A stretch of DNA of 64,000 bases from Pyrobaculum islandicum DSM 4184 (lineage in GTDB: Archaea > Thermoproteota > Thermoprotei > Thermoproteales > Thermoproteaceae), in contig NC_008701.1 of the NCBI RefSeq assembly GCF_000015205.1, forward strand, positions 310,001 to 374,000, given 5' to 3'. Shown one piece after another: positions 44,197-52,648 of the stretch. Numbering within the stretch: position 1 is the stretch's first letter; each line of letters opens with the position of its first letter. The notes beneath the pieces were generated by a model. It was not told the DNA's origin and did no database searches. It saw nothing but the letters and a program-made list of their open reading frames with translations. The translations under genes were made by a program, and so were the position numbers.

Positions 44197-44378
44197 GCCC
44201 CCTTACGGCTCCCGATCCTCTTCGGGAGGCCGCCGGAGTCGAAGGCCCGGCCCTGGAGTCTAGCGGCTGGGAGCGCCGCCAGCCCTAGTGACCTGGCTCC
44301 TCTCTGTCCGCGATCGCCCTAGCGCAGTCACGAGTGGGTCAAACCCCTAGGGAGAGTCGGCGCCGGGGAAGGGGGATG
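44197..44378 (-). ncRNA. Solo omegaRNA-like GC-rich block without tnpB (copy C)
   Basis: Shares with copies B and D the far end GCCCCCTTACGGC, a hairpin CCTCTTCGGGAGG, an interior GTGGGTCAAACCCCTAGGG in place of GGGTCATTGGGG, and GGGGGATGT at the other end. No tnpB homology follows on either side. It is therefore a stand-alone copy, either a deletion relic or a small element mobilised in trans. Confidence 0.45.
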
Positions 44379-44380
44379 TA

Positions 44381-44427
44381 ACGATGTTGTCCCGCCGACT
44401 TTTATAGTCGGCGAGCAACGACATCGT
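44381..44427. repeat. Long imperfect inverted repeat next to the solo GC block
   Basis: ACGATGTTGTCCCGCCGAC (44381-44399) and GTCGGCGAGCAACGACATCGT (44407-44427) can pair with one mismatch and a small bulge across a 7-nt TTTTATA loop. It would form a hairpin of about 18 bp. It sits where the tnpB end would be in the other copies. Confidence 0.6.
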
Positions 44428-44487
44428 CACTAGTCAGAGGGGTTCCTCCTCCTCACCAAGTTTAAATATATGACCGCTTTTAAAAAC

Positions 44488-45099
44488 GTGCTTCTGTGGG
44501 TTTACCTCGCCTTGGCGTCTTATGTTGTCTCTATAGGCTTTGGGCTCGCGGGCATGTCTGCGGCTTCAGCTGCGGCTGGCGCTATTTCCACTGTTCTTGT
44601 GGGAATTACACTCACTAAAGCCTACCGGGAGTTGCTTAATATCAGAGATATGTATTGGGATAAGCTCGGCGGCGTGTGGCTCGGCGGCGAATACGTCGTT
44701 GCCATCTGGCTTTTTGTAATCTCGGGTGTATCGTCACAACCAATTGCTCTGTTTCTAGTACATCAATTTGAAATTCTTGCAGACAGAAATGTGGAACAGA
44801 TAGATTTTACAAAGTTGATGGGCTTGGGGGCGCTTGTCTTGGGGCTTCTTCTTCTAGTGGCAGTCTGGATAGTTGCTTGGGCCTACTTGATTGAGGTTTT
44901 TACACGGGATATATACATCGTTAAAGTCGCAACGGGAGTCGGCACTTTTAGACCCTCTAGCGCCACGTTTTATATCGTGCTTAGTGTCATTACAATAGGT
45001 TTTTTATACTTCTACTGGTTATATAGCGTATGGAAGTGGATTTCTCAACTGAAGACATCGACGAAGTTGCCGCACTTATCGCAAAGTCGGACTGTGTAG
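44488..45099 (+). CDS. Membrane protein of unknown function
   Basis: About 203 aa with four to five membrane segments (VLLWVYLALASYVVSIGFGLA, AISTVLVGITL, YVVAIWLFVISGV, GALVLGLLLLVAVWIVAWAYL, TFYIVLSVITIGFLYFYWLY). An ATG at 44470 is only 2 bp after TTTAAATATA; a GTG at 44488 lies at the normal distance from that TATA and is preferred. Its last 70 bp overlap the sir2 start in another frame, an unusually long overlap. No family recognised. Confidence 0.7.
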   Translation: MLLWVYLALASYVVSIGFGLAGMSAASAAAGAISTVLVGITLTKAYRELLNIRDMYWDKLGGVWLGGEYVVAIWLFVISGVSSQPIALFLVHQFEILADRNVEQIDFTKLMGLGALVLGLLLLVAVWIVAWAYLIEVFTRDIYIVKVATGVGTFRPSSATFYIVLSVITIGFLYFYWLYSVWKWISQLKTSTKLPHLSQSRTV

Positions 45100-45794
45100 T
45101 GGCGCTCACAGGCGCAGGGGTTTCTACAGCAAGCGGCATTCCAGACTTCCGAGGGCCTCAGGGCATTTGGAAGAAAATAGACCCTGAGAAATTCGACATA
45201 GAATACTTCTATAGAAATCCAGATGAGGTTTGGGATCTCTTTATCGAGTTCTTTCTCCCCGCCTTTGATGTAAAGCCTAATCCCGCCCATTATGCTTTAG
45301 CCGAGCTGGAAAAAATCGGCAAATTGTGTGCTGTGATTACACAAAACGTAGACATGTTACATCAAGCCGCTGGCAGTAGGAATGTAATTGAGCTCCACGG
45401 CGCGCTCAGAGACGCCGTATGTGTTAAATGCGGTGCTAGATATCCACTTAGAGAAGTATTAAAGTGGCGTAGCAGCGGGGCGCCTAGGTGTCCCAAATGT
45501 GGAGGAGTTCTTAAGCCTGATGTAGTATTCTTTGGAGAGCCTCTTCCACAGAGTGCACTAAGAGAGGCTCTTATGCTAGCCGAGATGTCTGACGTATTTA
45601 TCGCAGCGGGGACTTCGCTAGCTGTATATCCTGCAAATCAACTGCCGGTAGTCGCTAAGAAAAGAGGTGCAAAACTCGTGGTTGTAAATGCCGACGAGAC
45701 TTATTACGATTTTTTCGCAGACTATGTGCTGCGGGGTAAAGTCGAAGAGATCTTGCCCAAGCTCGTGGAGAAGGTTAAAGACATTCTATTTTAA
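45030..45794 (+). CDS. Sir2-type NAD-dependent protein deacylase
   Basis: 254-aa sirtuin: GAGVSTASGIPDFRGPQGIW near residue 28 (NAD site), TQNVDMLHQAAG near 106, catalytic His in IELHGAL near 122, zinc CxxC pairs CVKCG and CPKCGG, then GTSLAVYPANQLP and VVNADET. In crenarchaea Sir2 removes acetyl or other acyl groups from proteins such as Alba. The start overlaps the upstream membrane protein by 70 bp but gives the normal N-terminal length. Its 3' end overlaps the convergent DUF309 gene by 20 bp. Confidence 0.95.
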   Translation: MEVDFSTEDIDEVAALIAKSDCVVALTGAGVSTASGIPDFRGPQGIWKKIDPEKFDIEYFYRNPDEVWDLFIEFFLPAFDVKPNPAHYALAELEKIGKLCAVITQNVDMLHQAAGSRNVIELHGALRDAVCVKCGARYPLREVLKWRSSGAPRCPKCGGVLKPDVVFFGEPLPQSALREALMLAEMSDVFIAAGTSLAVYPANQLPVVAKKRGAKLVVVNADETYYDFFADYVLRGKVEEILPKLVEKVKDILF

Positions 45795-46293
45795 ACGGCT
45801 TCTTTTCTACAAGAGCCTTTTCTACTTTCTTGCGGAGTTTTCTAATTTTTATACAACCTACGTCTTTTTCTAACAGCTGTATCGCTTCTTTTATCAACCT
45901 CTCAAATTTGTCCAGCTGACCCTCCTGGAGTTTTACAAATGATGCGGCCAACATTATTAAGCCTTGTAACGTCGGCTCTCTAGTTTTTCTCCAGACGCCC
46001 TCTAGTACGTTATGCGCCTCCCAAAATCTCTCTTTATTAAAAAGCTCTACGTATTTCTCAACGTCTCCACCGACTTCTTCAAATGTTATATCTATGACGT
46101 CTAGAACTCTGCCTATTTTCCTCTCTACCTCAACCACGGCCGTTTCTAAATCGTCGGTTTTAACATCAACTTCTACATGCGATGACGCAACTCTTATAGT
46201 TATAACTGGGAGAGACGCCCTCAGCTGCTTAATTAGAAACTCTCTATGAGACGGAAGATAGCCTGGGTTCTCCGCTATTATTAGATACCTCAT
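45775..46293 (-). CDS. DUF309-containing protein
   Basis: 172 aa. The C-terminal half carries the DUF309 signature (RFWEAHNVLEGVWRKTREPTLQGLIMLAASFVKLQEG near residue 88), a small helical family of unknown function. The N-terminal half (MRYLIIAENPGYLPSHREFL, two strands and helices) is not part of that domain and is unassigned. Last gene of the leftward operon; its ATG overlaps the CBS gene stop by 4 bp. Confidence 0.8.
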   Translation of the reverse strand: MRYLIIAENPGYLPSHREFLIKQLRASLPVITIRVASSHVEVDVKTDDLETAVVEVERKIGRVLDVIDITFEEVGGDVEKYVELFNKERFWEAHNVLEGVWRKTREPTLQGLIMLAASFVKLQEGQLDKFERLIKEAIQLLEKDVGCIKIRKLRKKVEKALVEKKPFKIECL

Positions 46294-46709
46294 TTAGCCA
46301 GTGAGAATAACATAACAACAAAATCTACTACGTCTCTAAATGATAACATTCCAACAAGTCTTCCCGATGTATCTACCACGGGGAGATGTCTAATATTTTG
46401 CACACGCATTTTTTCCATCGCCTCTGTAATTAGAGCGTCTTCTCTGATTACTATTGGATTCTCTGTCATTACCATCCAGGCTGGCGTATCCGGCGCTAGA
46501 GACCGGGCTACTACATACACTAGATCTCTTTCCGTAATTATGCCCACGGGTTTTCCCTCTTCATCTACTATAACTACACTACCAACTTTGTTTTCATACA
46601 TTTTTATAGCTATGTCTTTTATTTTGTCGTCTTTTTTCGCAGTAATTACGTTTCTCACCATTACATCTGACACTCTGAGTGGGAGCTCTCTACGTTTTAA
46701 CAGTGGCAT
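46290..46709 (-). CDS. CBS-domain pair protein
   Basis: 139 aa consisting of two CBS repeats (VSDVMVRNVITAKKDDKIKD; GKPVGIITERDLVYV; AWMVMTENPIVIREDALITE; GRLVGMLSFRDVVDFV). CBS pairs bind adenosine nucleotides and regulate partners. The ITERD and SFRD ends are typical. It has its own TATA-like AGTTAAATA and a GAGGGG purine block upstream inside the operon. It probably senses ATP/AMP or SAM for a partner not identified. Confidence 0.9.
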   Translation of the reverse strand: MPLLKRRELPLRVSDVMVRNVITAKKDDKIKDIAIKMYENKVGSVVIVDEEGKPVGIITERDLVYVVARSLAPDTPAWMVMTENPIVIREDALITEAMEKMRVQNIRHLPVVDTSGRLVGMLSFRDVVDFVVMLFSLAK

Positions 46710-46736
46710 AAATTCTGTCTTGTCCCCTCTATTTAA

Positions 46737-47066
46737 CTATATCTTTACTAGCATTTTTCTCACAGAGAGGTCTAGATCCACTATTACTTTTACATCTCCG
46801 TAGACCTCTCTCATCTTTCTAACTGTAGATATCAGTCTGTCTAATCTTCTTATGAAGTCTGCATTGTCTGGTAGGGGTCCGCCGGCATAAAACTCGACAC
46901 CCTCTGCAGGTTTTAAATCGATGCCAAAGGCAAAGGCAAGCTCTTGAAACTTCAGCCACCTCTCTTCTAACGCCTCTAGAGCTAGTCTATTTGTTCTATA
47001 CTTCTCGGCGTATTCTCTAATTGACGTCAACAACGTCTCTAGCTCAGACAGCGTAATTAATATCAT
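46737..47066 (-). CDS. Hypothetical helical protein in the small-gene operon
   Basis: 109 aa, mostly helical (LSELETLLTSIREYAEKYRTN, LEALEERWLKFQELAFAFG, DFIRRLDRLISTVRKMREVY) ending in a beta segment (KVIVDLDLSVRKML). No family recognised. Its ATG overlaps the stop of the upstream gene. Confidence 0.72.
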   Translation of the reverse strand: MILITLSELETLLTSIREYAEKYRTNRLALEALEERWLKFQELAFAFGIDLKPAEGVEFYAGGPLPDNADFIRRLDRLISTVRKMREVYGDVKVIVDLDLSVRKMLVKI

Positions 47067-47488
47067 CTCGAAAGGTAGTACGCTATCTCTACGTTGTCGA
47101 CACAGAATTTAACCATGCCTGGCGTAAGGTCGTGGCATCCAAATGTGTTGAGTCTAGTCTCTTCTCTTGGCAACGGCGGGATTTCTCTAGGTTGTGGAAG
47201 CGTAGGTATTACCTCTGGAAGAGAGGCCGGCGTTATATAGCTCTCGTCCGGCCCTATCACCACTGTGTAATCTCTTAACTTGAGATCTTCAGCCATTTTG
47301 TCAGCTTCAACAAGTGTTTCTAAGACAGAAGAGAGCGCTGTGTAAATATAACCGAGGGTGCCGAGGCCTATTGTGTAGTTGCCAACTTGTCGGCGTGCTA
47401 GTAATATCGGCGTTGATTCTATCTGTGGCACAAGCGACCTTAAATGCCAGATGAGCTTCTCAATATTTGTTGAGCTTACTACGATCAT
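47063..47488 (-). CDS. Hypothetical protein in the small-gene operon
   Basis: 141 aa. The N-terminal half is alpha/beta (NIEKLIWHLRSLVPQIESTP, GTLGYIYTALSSVLETLVEAD). A proline-rich linker follows (LPEVIPTLPQPREIPPLP), then a C-terminal segment with two cysteines (FGCHDLTPGMVKFCVDNVEI). Unknown family. Coupled at both ends by ATGA overlaps. Confidence 0.72.
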   Translation of the reverse strand: MIVVSSTNIEKLIWHLRSLVPQIESTPILLARRQVGNYTIGLGTLGYIYTALSSVLETLVEADKMAEDLKLRDYTVVIGPDESYITPASLPEVIPTLPQPREIPPLPREETRLNTFGCHDLTPGMVKFCVDNVEIAYYLSR

Positions 47489-47622
47489 ATTATTATCCTT
47501 GTCTTACCGCCAGCTATTTCTATGTACACTTCTTCGTTTGGACCAAGCACCTTTAACAACACCTCTTTTATACGTGGGTCTATCTGTAGCTCTGCAACTT
47601 TTTTCTTCTGGAGCGTTCTCAT
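47485..47622 (-). CDS. 45-aa protein in the small-gene operon
   Basis: Frame MRTLQKKKVAELQIDPRIKE continuing to GGKTRIII. It begins inside the stop of the 70-aa gene (CCATGA) and ends inside the start of the 141-aa gene (ATATGATC), so both junctions are 4-bp ATGA overlaps, strong evidence that it is translated. Basic N-terminus, then a helix and two strands. Unknown function. Confidence 0.75.
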   Translation of the reverse strand: MRTLQKKKVAELQIDPRIKEVLLKVLGPNEEVYIEIAGGKTRIII

Positions 47623-47831
47623 GGCACAACTATGAGCGTATTTCTGCCCCTAAATACAACATACATATCTGGCGGAAAATATCGTAGTATATTCAACGGC
47701 ACTCCAGTCGGCTGCGGAGGCCAGTAAAAATTTACCCTGGAGCCTCTTATAGCAACTGGCTTTACCTTATATCTCTCTAGGATAGATTCCACATCTTCTA
47801 TAATATGGAGTTGCGACGTATGTAAAATCAT
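47619..47831 (-). CDS. 70-aa protein heading the small-gene operon
   Basis: Small alpha/beta protein (IIEDVESILERYKVKPVAIR, LNILRYFPPDMYVVFRGRNT). TATA-like AAATATATAAAT lies about 25-35 bp upstream and GAGGGTG 6 bp before the ATG, so this is the operon promoter with a Shine-Dalgarno. No family recognised. Confidence 0.75.
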   Translation of the reverse strand: MILHTSQLHIIEDVESILERYKVKPVAIRGSRVNFYWPPQPTGVPLNILRYFPPDMYVVFRGRNTLIVVP

Positions 47832-47903
47832 ATCTGCACCCTCTGGCGTATTTATATATTTTACTTTAAAGTATCAAGTCTTTGTCGCTCTGGAGTTAGG
47901 AAT

Positions 47904-48055
47904 CCCAGCCCCCTTATGCGGCGTCGGCCCTCTCCGAGAGGGCTCGAGACCCGTCCGCAGCCGCCGTTTAGCAACCGCAGACAAGGGGGCTGGGTCATTG
48001 GGGCTTGCGTTCGTCACCGCGGTATGCCAGACCCTAGGCCGGGGGATGTCGTTCA
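47904..48055 (-). ncRNA. Predicted omegaRNA-like GC-rich block (copy D), best-preserved structure
   Basis: CCCAGCCCCCTT (47904-47915) pairs perfectly with AAGGGGGCTGGG (47983-47994), a 12-bp closing stem. Inside is a 7-bp hairpin GCCCTCT-CCG-AGAGGGC (47927-47943) followed by GCTCGAGACCCG. Then come GGGTCATTGGGG and GGGGGATGTCGTTCATGAGA leading to the tnpB remnant. The strand sense is that of tnpB. The compact fold and the recurrence at four places argue for a structured RNA. Confidence 0.6.
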
Positions 48056-48145
48056 TGAGAGAGAAAGTTTTCTGAAGAGAAAATCTAGATAGTTGTCGAG
48101 ACGGAGGCGAGGGAAACGAGTCATTATGGCTTTCTCTAAGAGTTT

Positions 48146-48620
48146 CTAATATCTCCTCTTGGCCCATATCGACGGTATATTGTCTTTGTGGTCGTTGAAG
48201 CTGTAGGAGGGGCATGTCGTCTTCCTGTTCTTCAACTCCTGTAGCTTCGCGCCGTATCTCAAACAGACTGTTGAATACAACTCTAGATACGGCAACCCGT
48301 ACCACTGTGCGAGCTCTTGTAACCTTTTCCGCAATTGGCCTAGCCCGTCGAGGAGGTGCTTCTTCTCTCCGTCTCCGTCGCCCTCCCTCAACTCCCAATA
48401 GCTCTCGTCTTCTATCTTGTCGACGACTACGGCGGCTTTGTACTCCATTGCCAACTTGACGATCTCTCCGGCGATCTGCGTCACAACGCCCCCTATCTTC
48501 CTAAACCGCTTGGACTTGAGGTGGCGCGTCCTCTCCTCAAGCCGCCTCCTTCTGACGGGGCCCGTCTCCCTTGCGGCCCGTTCTTCCAACCTACTTATCT
48601 CCTCGTGAAGTCTCCCCCGA
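48146..48620 (-). pseudogene. TnpB C-terminal half remnant
   Basis: From about 48620 leftward the frame reads LHEEISRLEERAARETGPVR through KSKRFRKIGGVVTQIAGEIV, VVVDKIEDESYWELREG (RuvC-II region) and DGLGQLRKRLQELAQWYGLP to an eroded zinc finger (CLRYGAK, CPSYSFN) and IWAKRRY. The N-terminal half and RuvC-I are absent. Zinc-finger cysteines are changed as in the copy at 24.6 kb. Non-functional. Confidence 0.85.
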
Positions 48621-48660
48621 CTCCCTCGCCACAGAAAGGTCAGAGTGCTTTGGCGCCTAG

Positions 48661-48795
48661 TGGGAGAGACCGGAAATCCTAGACATCGCCACGGGGATGC
48701 ACTCAACCGTAGAGGGATACGTCAAGAGATTGCTTAAGGAGGCTACGTGACTAGAGGAGCCAAAGCTCACGACAGAGGAGTTTGACAAGGAATCC
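48661..48795 (+). pseudogene. TnpB N-terminal fragment, plus strand, with in-frame stop
   Basis: From 48664 the plus strand reads ERPEILDIATGMHSTVEGYV then KRLLKEAT-stop-LEEPKLTTEEFD. It matches the intact TnpB N-terminal region (EERPDVLGLAVRMRLAVEEY, RRLLKELTGQEEPKLAPEE). A TGA interrupts it. It lies head to head with the minus-strand C-terminal half, so the locus is a rearranged tnpB. Confidence 0.75.
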
Positions 48796-48855
48796 CACAC
48801 CGCTTTGTATACTCCTCTCGGCTAACAGATTTTAACCTGGGAAAACTTCTTTTCT

Positions 48856-49539
48856 ATGCAAGCTGTGATTTTAGCCGGTGGGTTTGGAAAACGGCTTGCG
48901 CCACTGACAAACGAATTACCTAAGCCGCTGTTGCCAGTTGGCGGAAAGCCTATTCTTGTGAGACAGATCGAATGGCTTAGGAGATATGGAATTGTCGATA
49001 TTATACTGGCCGTGGGTTACCTAAGGCATAAGATCTTTGAGGCTCTGGGAGATGGGCGTAAATACGGCGTTCGTCTCTTCTACAGTGTTGAGGAGGAGCC
49101 CCTCGGCACTGGGGGCGCTATAAAAAACGCCGCTCCCTATCTAACAGACGATGTATTTATAGTAGTGAACGGCGACGTGTTGACTAACCTGCCTGTAGAT
49201 AGAGTTGTTGAAGCTCTAGAGAACGCAGATGGGGCAATTGCGCTTGTGCCTCTCAGAAGTCCCTACGGCATTGTTGAGTTTGACTCTAACGGCTATATCT
49301 CTAGGTTTAGAGAAAAGCCGCTGTTAGAGGGCTTTTATATTAACGCAGGCGTTTATGCTCTAAGGAAAAAAGTGCTGTCGGAGTTGCCAGACAGGGGGAA
49401 TATAGAGGAGACTCTCTTCCCCTCGCTGGCGCAACAGAGACGTCTTAAGGCTATTGTATTTAGAGATGTCTTTTGGCGTTCTGTAGATAGTCTAAAAGAC
49501 TTAGAAGAAGTAGATAAGTATTTTACTAATGAATCTTGA
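48856..49539 (+). CDS. Sugar-phosphate nucleotidyltransferase
   Basis: 227 aa with the N-terminal nucleotidyltransferase motif [27 protein letters not shown] (residues 6-32), [10 protein letters not shown] near 81 and the metal-binding FIVVNGDVL near 98. It makes an NDP-sugar (probably GDP-mannose or dTDP/UDP-glucose) from NTP and sugar 1-phosphate for glycosylation. It lacks the C-terminal left-handed beta-helix found in longer archaeal relatives, so nucleotidyltransfer only. It overlaps gltX by 11 bp. Confidence 0.9.
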   Translation: MQAVILAGGFGKRLAPLTNELPKPLLPVGGKPILVRQIEWLRRYGIVDIILAVGYLRHKIFEALGDGRKYGVRLFYSVEEEPLGTGGAIKNAAPYLTDDVFIVVNGDVLTNLPVDRVVEALENADGAIALVPLRSPYGIVEFDSNGYISRFREKPLLEGFYINAGVYALRKKVLSELPDRGNIEETLFPSLAQQRRLKAIVFRDVFWRSVDSLKDLEEVDKYFTNES

Positions 49540-51241
49540 AGAGCTAGTTTTAAAATACGCCTTAGCTAACGCCGTTAAATACGGAGGTAAGGCAGATGTT
49601 AAAGCTGTTATGTCAAAAATCATGGCCGAAGTGCCAGAGCTCCGGCCGAAGGCTAGAGAGGTGAAGAGTATGGTAGAGGCCGTTGTGGCTAGGGTAAATT
49701 CTATGTCTCTAGAGGAACAACTTAGGTTGCTACGGGAGAGGTGGCCTGAGACTTTAGAGGAGAGGAGAGTTGAACAAAAGAGGCCAGGCATTGAAAATTT
49801 GGCAGAGCTGCCTAATGTAAAAGGCGGCGTGGTTGTACGTTTTGCGCCTAATCCGGACTTTGTGCTTCACTTAGGTAGCGCTAGACCTGCTATTTTAAAC
49901 TACGCATATAGACTAAAATACGGCGGTAAGTTCATACTACGGTTTGAAGATACCGACCCCCGAACGAAAAAGCCGCTTGTAACCAGCGAAATTAATGCCT
50001 ACGAAACCATACGGGAAGACCTCAAGTGGCTTGGCATCAAATGGGACGAGGAGTATATACAGTCTATGAGAATGGAAATCTACTATGAACATATCAAAAA
50101 ACTATTGGAAAAGGGAGCTGCGTATGTTGACCTCTGCCGCCCCGAGGAGTGGAGAAAGTTGAGAAACGCCGGTAGAGCTTGTCCACATAGAGAACAAAGT
50201 CCAGAGGAGAACTTAGAGCTGTGGGATAGGATGTTGGAAGGCCGTTTTAAAGAGGGAGAGGCGGTGGTGAGGATAAAGACCGATCTGTCGCACCCAGACC
50301 CAAGTGTGCGAGACTGGGTTGCGTTTAGGATAATTGATACGTCTAAAACACCCCACCCTCTGGTTGGGGATAAGTATATCGTCTGGCCTACGTATAACTT
50401 TGCTGTTTCTATAGACGATCATTTAATGGGCATCACCCATGTGCTTAGGGCACAGGAACACAGCGTGAATACAATAAAACAGTCTTACATCTTTAAACAC
50501 TTTGGCTGGGAGCAGCCTGTCACTATACACTTTGGGAGACTTAAGATTGAGGGAGCTTCTCTTAGTAAATCTAAGCTAAAGGCGCTTGGCGTTAGATACG
50601 ACGACATAAGTCTGCCGACTCTCGCAGGTTTGAGAAACAGAGGTATTCTCCCCGAGGCCATCTGGGAGCTTATACTCACGGTGGGAGTAAAACCATCTGA
50701 TTCAACTATAGCGCTGTCTAACCTCTTTGCTCTTAATAGAAAGAGGATAGAGCCGATAGCAAATAGGTATATGTATGTGGCAGACCCTATCAAACTCGTG
50801 TTTAAATCTGATAGAGAGCTTTTAGCAAAAATACCTCTACACCCAAGTTTTAGAGAGCGTGGAGAGAGGATCTATAAGTTTGGGCCAGGTACAATAGAGC
50901 TGTTTGTACCTAGGCAAGATATAAAGCCTGGAGCTGTCGTCAGACTGATGGAGCTTGCCAACGTCGAAATCATAGCCGTAGAAAACGGCGTTGCCCATGG
51001 CCGTTTACACAGTGTTGGCATTGACGAGGCTAGGAAGGTGGGCGCACCTATAATCCAATGGGTTTATGAGCCCATCGAAATACATGTCGTAAAGCCTGTG
51101 GCCGTGGGGAAAAAGGTAGAAGAAATAGGGCTTGGAGAGAGCGCTCTTGAGAAAGTAGAGACCGGCGCCTATGTCCAATTTATGAGATATGGCTTCTTAA
51201 AAAAGGTGGGGCCTTCGGCTTTTGTCTACGTTCATGATTAA
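49529..51241 (+). CDS. gltX: Glutamyl-tRNA synthetase (archaeal type)
   Basis: 570 aa, archaeal/eukaryotic class: an N-terminal extension of about 95 residues, then [20 protein letters not shown] (HIGH region; HLGS here), [11 protein letters not shown] near 140, the KMSKS region as EGASLSKSK near 345, and a beta-barrel anticodon domain. It charges tRNA-Glu; it may also serve tRNA-Gln in organisms using the amidotransferase route. It overlaps the next gene by 8 bp. Confidence 0.95.
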   Translation: MNLEELVLKYALANAVKYGGKADVKAVMSKIMAEVPELRPKAREVKSMVEAVVARVNSMSLEEQLRLLRERWPETLEERRVEQKRPGIENLAELPNVKGGVVVRFAPNPDFVLHLGSARPAILNYAYRLKYGGKFILRFEDTDPRTKKPLVTSEINAYETIREDLKWLGIKWDEEYIQSMRMEIYYEHIKKLLEKGAAYVDLCRPEEWRKLRNAGRACPHREQSPEENLELWDRMLEGRFKEGEAVVRIKTDLSHPDPSVRDWVAFRIIDTSKTPHPLVGDKYIVWPTYNFAVSIDDHLMGITHVLRAQEHSVNTIKQSYIFKHFGWEQPVTIHFGRLKIEGASLSKSKLKALGVRYDDISLPTLAGLRNRGILPEAIWELILTVGVKPSDSTIALSNLFALNRKRIEPIANRYMYVADPIKLVFKSDRELLAKIPLHPSFRERGERIYKFGPGTIELFVPRQDIKPGAVVRLMELANVEIIAVENGVAHGRLHSVGIDEARKVGAPIIQWVYEPIEIHVVKPVAVGKKVEEIGLGESALEKVETGAYVQFMRYGFLKKVGPSAFVYVHD

Positions 51242-52235
51242 GTTAATATTTGACGCCCTCACGCCTAAACAAGCAAGGATTGCTGCTGTTTTATACCAAG
51301 AGGGGAGTAGACGTGGTATCAACGTTGTTATTACATGTCGTAACTATTTCCATTTAGCTGATATACTTAGAATATATGGAGTTCCTTACGTATGTATAGG
51401 TAGGTATGGAGTTACGCCATATGAAAAACTGGTCTATGGCTTGGAGAGACAGAGAGAGCTTGTGGAGTATGTAAAAGACGTAGATGGCATGCTTAGCTTT
51501 CCCTCTCCAGACCTAGCCCGAGTGGTATTTGGACTTGGTAAGCCAGTTATTGTGATGAATGATACTCCTCATGCAAGTCATGTGAATAGGCTTGTCATAC
51601 CGCTTTCCGAAGTGTTGATAGCGCCTGCCGCCATACCTCAGGAAATTTGGAAGTCGTATTGCCCAAGGCGTGTTGTGACATTTGATGGTGTGTTTGAATA
51701 TATGTGGATTTCTAAATTTGCGCCTAATGAGGAGGTTATCAAGAGACTGGGGCTTAGGAGAGGCGAATACGTAGTTTTTAGACCTGAGGAAGAACATGCG
51801 TCTTACTATCTGTGGAACACCGCCACAATAAGAATGAGACTTGTGGAAGAGTTTAGAAAGAGGGGCTACGTTATAGTAAATGTGCCTAGATATTCGGATC
51901 AAATTATAAACGGAGTTTTTAACTTGACGGAGGCTGTTGACCATTTACAACTAGCCTATTTCTCCGCAGGCGTTGTGACAGGCGGCGCAACTATGGCGAC
52001 TGAAGCAGCTCTCCTAGGCGTGCCGGCTCTCTCGTATTTCCCAGGTGACTACTATTTAGACAGATACATAAGAGATAGAGGCGCGCCTCTATTTAGATGT
52101 AGAGATCTAGAGAGTTGTCTTGTTGCAGTTGAGGAGATGTTAAAAATTGGAAGGACTTCACCGCCAAAATTTGAAGACCCCACCCCTCTAATATTGGAAA
52201 CTGCCACCGAAGTTGTTTCACTTCGTGAGAATTAG
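51234..52235 (+). CDS. DUF354 family glycosyltransferase-like protein
   Basis: 333 aa from ATG 51234 (the TTG at 51222 is unlikely). Matches the DUF354 pattern: [19 protein letters not shown] at residue 5, [27 protein letters not shown] near 90, [11 protein letters not shown] near 185 and a C-terminal [15 protein letters not shown] near 250 like GT-B nucleotide-sugar sites. Predicted UDP-sugar-dependent enzyme or epimerase-like; activity unknown. It follows a nucleotidyltransferase in the same operon. Confidence 0.8.
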   Translation: MIKLIFDALTPKQARIAAVLYQEGSRRGINVVITCRNYFHLADILRIYGVPYVCIGRYGVTPYEKLVYGLERQRELVEYVKDVDGMLSFPSPDLARVVFGLGKPVIVMNDTPHASHVNRLVIPLSEVLIAPAAIPQEIWKSYCPRRVVTFDGVFEYMWISKFAPNEEVIKRLGLRRGEYVVFRPEEEHASYYLWNTATIRMRLVEEFRKRGYVIVNVPRYSDQIINGVFNLTEAVDHLQLAYFSAGVVTGGATMATEAALLGVPALSYFPGDYYLDRYIRDRGAPLFRCRDLESCLVAVEEMLKIGRTSPPKFEDPTPLILETATEVVSLREN

Positions 52236-52264
52236 ATTTAAAAGTCTCAACGTAACGACAATCA

Positions 52265-52648
52265 ATGAGAGCTGTCGCTCTGCTTAAGGTGGGCCGCGAC
52301 TACGGCGTAACTTTTCTAGACCTTAAAATTGCGGGTCTTAGAGAAACTGATACAAAACTTGCTAAATACGCTGAGGAACTTGAGATGATACAAAATGATC
52401 TCATCGGAATTATGCCAAAACTAAAGGAAATGTATGTCTTAGATATAACACTTGAAGATACAATGGGGAGGAGGTATATAGCTAGGTTCTACACCTACGG
52501 GGGAATTGTATATTATGCCATCCTGATATCTCCAAAAAGTACCATGGGGACTGTGCTTAAGAAATTAACGCAACAAGGTTGGAAACTTCTTATACTAATA
52601 GAGAGGAAAGCTGTTAAAAAGAGCGCTAGCGAGACAGACGTTCGATAA
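52265..52648 (+). CDS. Hypothetical 127-aa protein
   Basis: Alpha/beta protein: MRAVALLKVGRDYGVTFLDL, a helix with LAKYAEELEMIQNDLIG, and strands YIARFYTYGGIVYYAILIS, ending basic. TATA-like GATTTAAAAG about 25-30 bp upstream gives it its own promoter. No family recognised. It overlaps the convergent kinase-like gene by 23 bp. Confidence 0.7.
   Translation: MRAVALLKVGRDYGVTFLDLKIAGLRETDTKLAKYAEELEMIQNDLIGIMPKLKEMYVLDITLEDTMGRRYIARFYTYGGIVYYAILISPKSTMGTVLKKLTQQGWKLLILIERKAVKKSASETDVR

Noticed and set aside
44470-44487. ATG 44470 as start of the membrane protein before sir2
   Set aside because: It is only 2 bp after the TATA-like TTTAAATATA; GTG 44488 fits a leaderless transcript better. Kept as an alternative.
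47379-47687. 102-codon plus-strand frame
   Set aside because: It lies antisense to three coupled leftward genes and has no promoter or family features.
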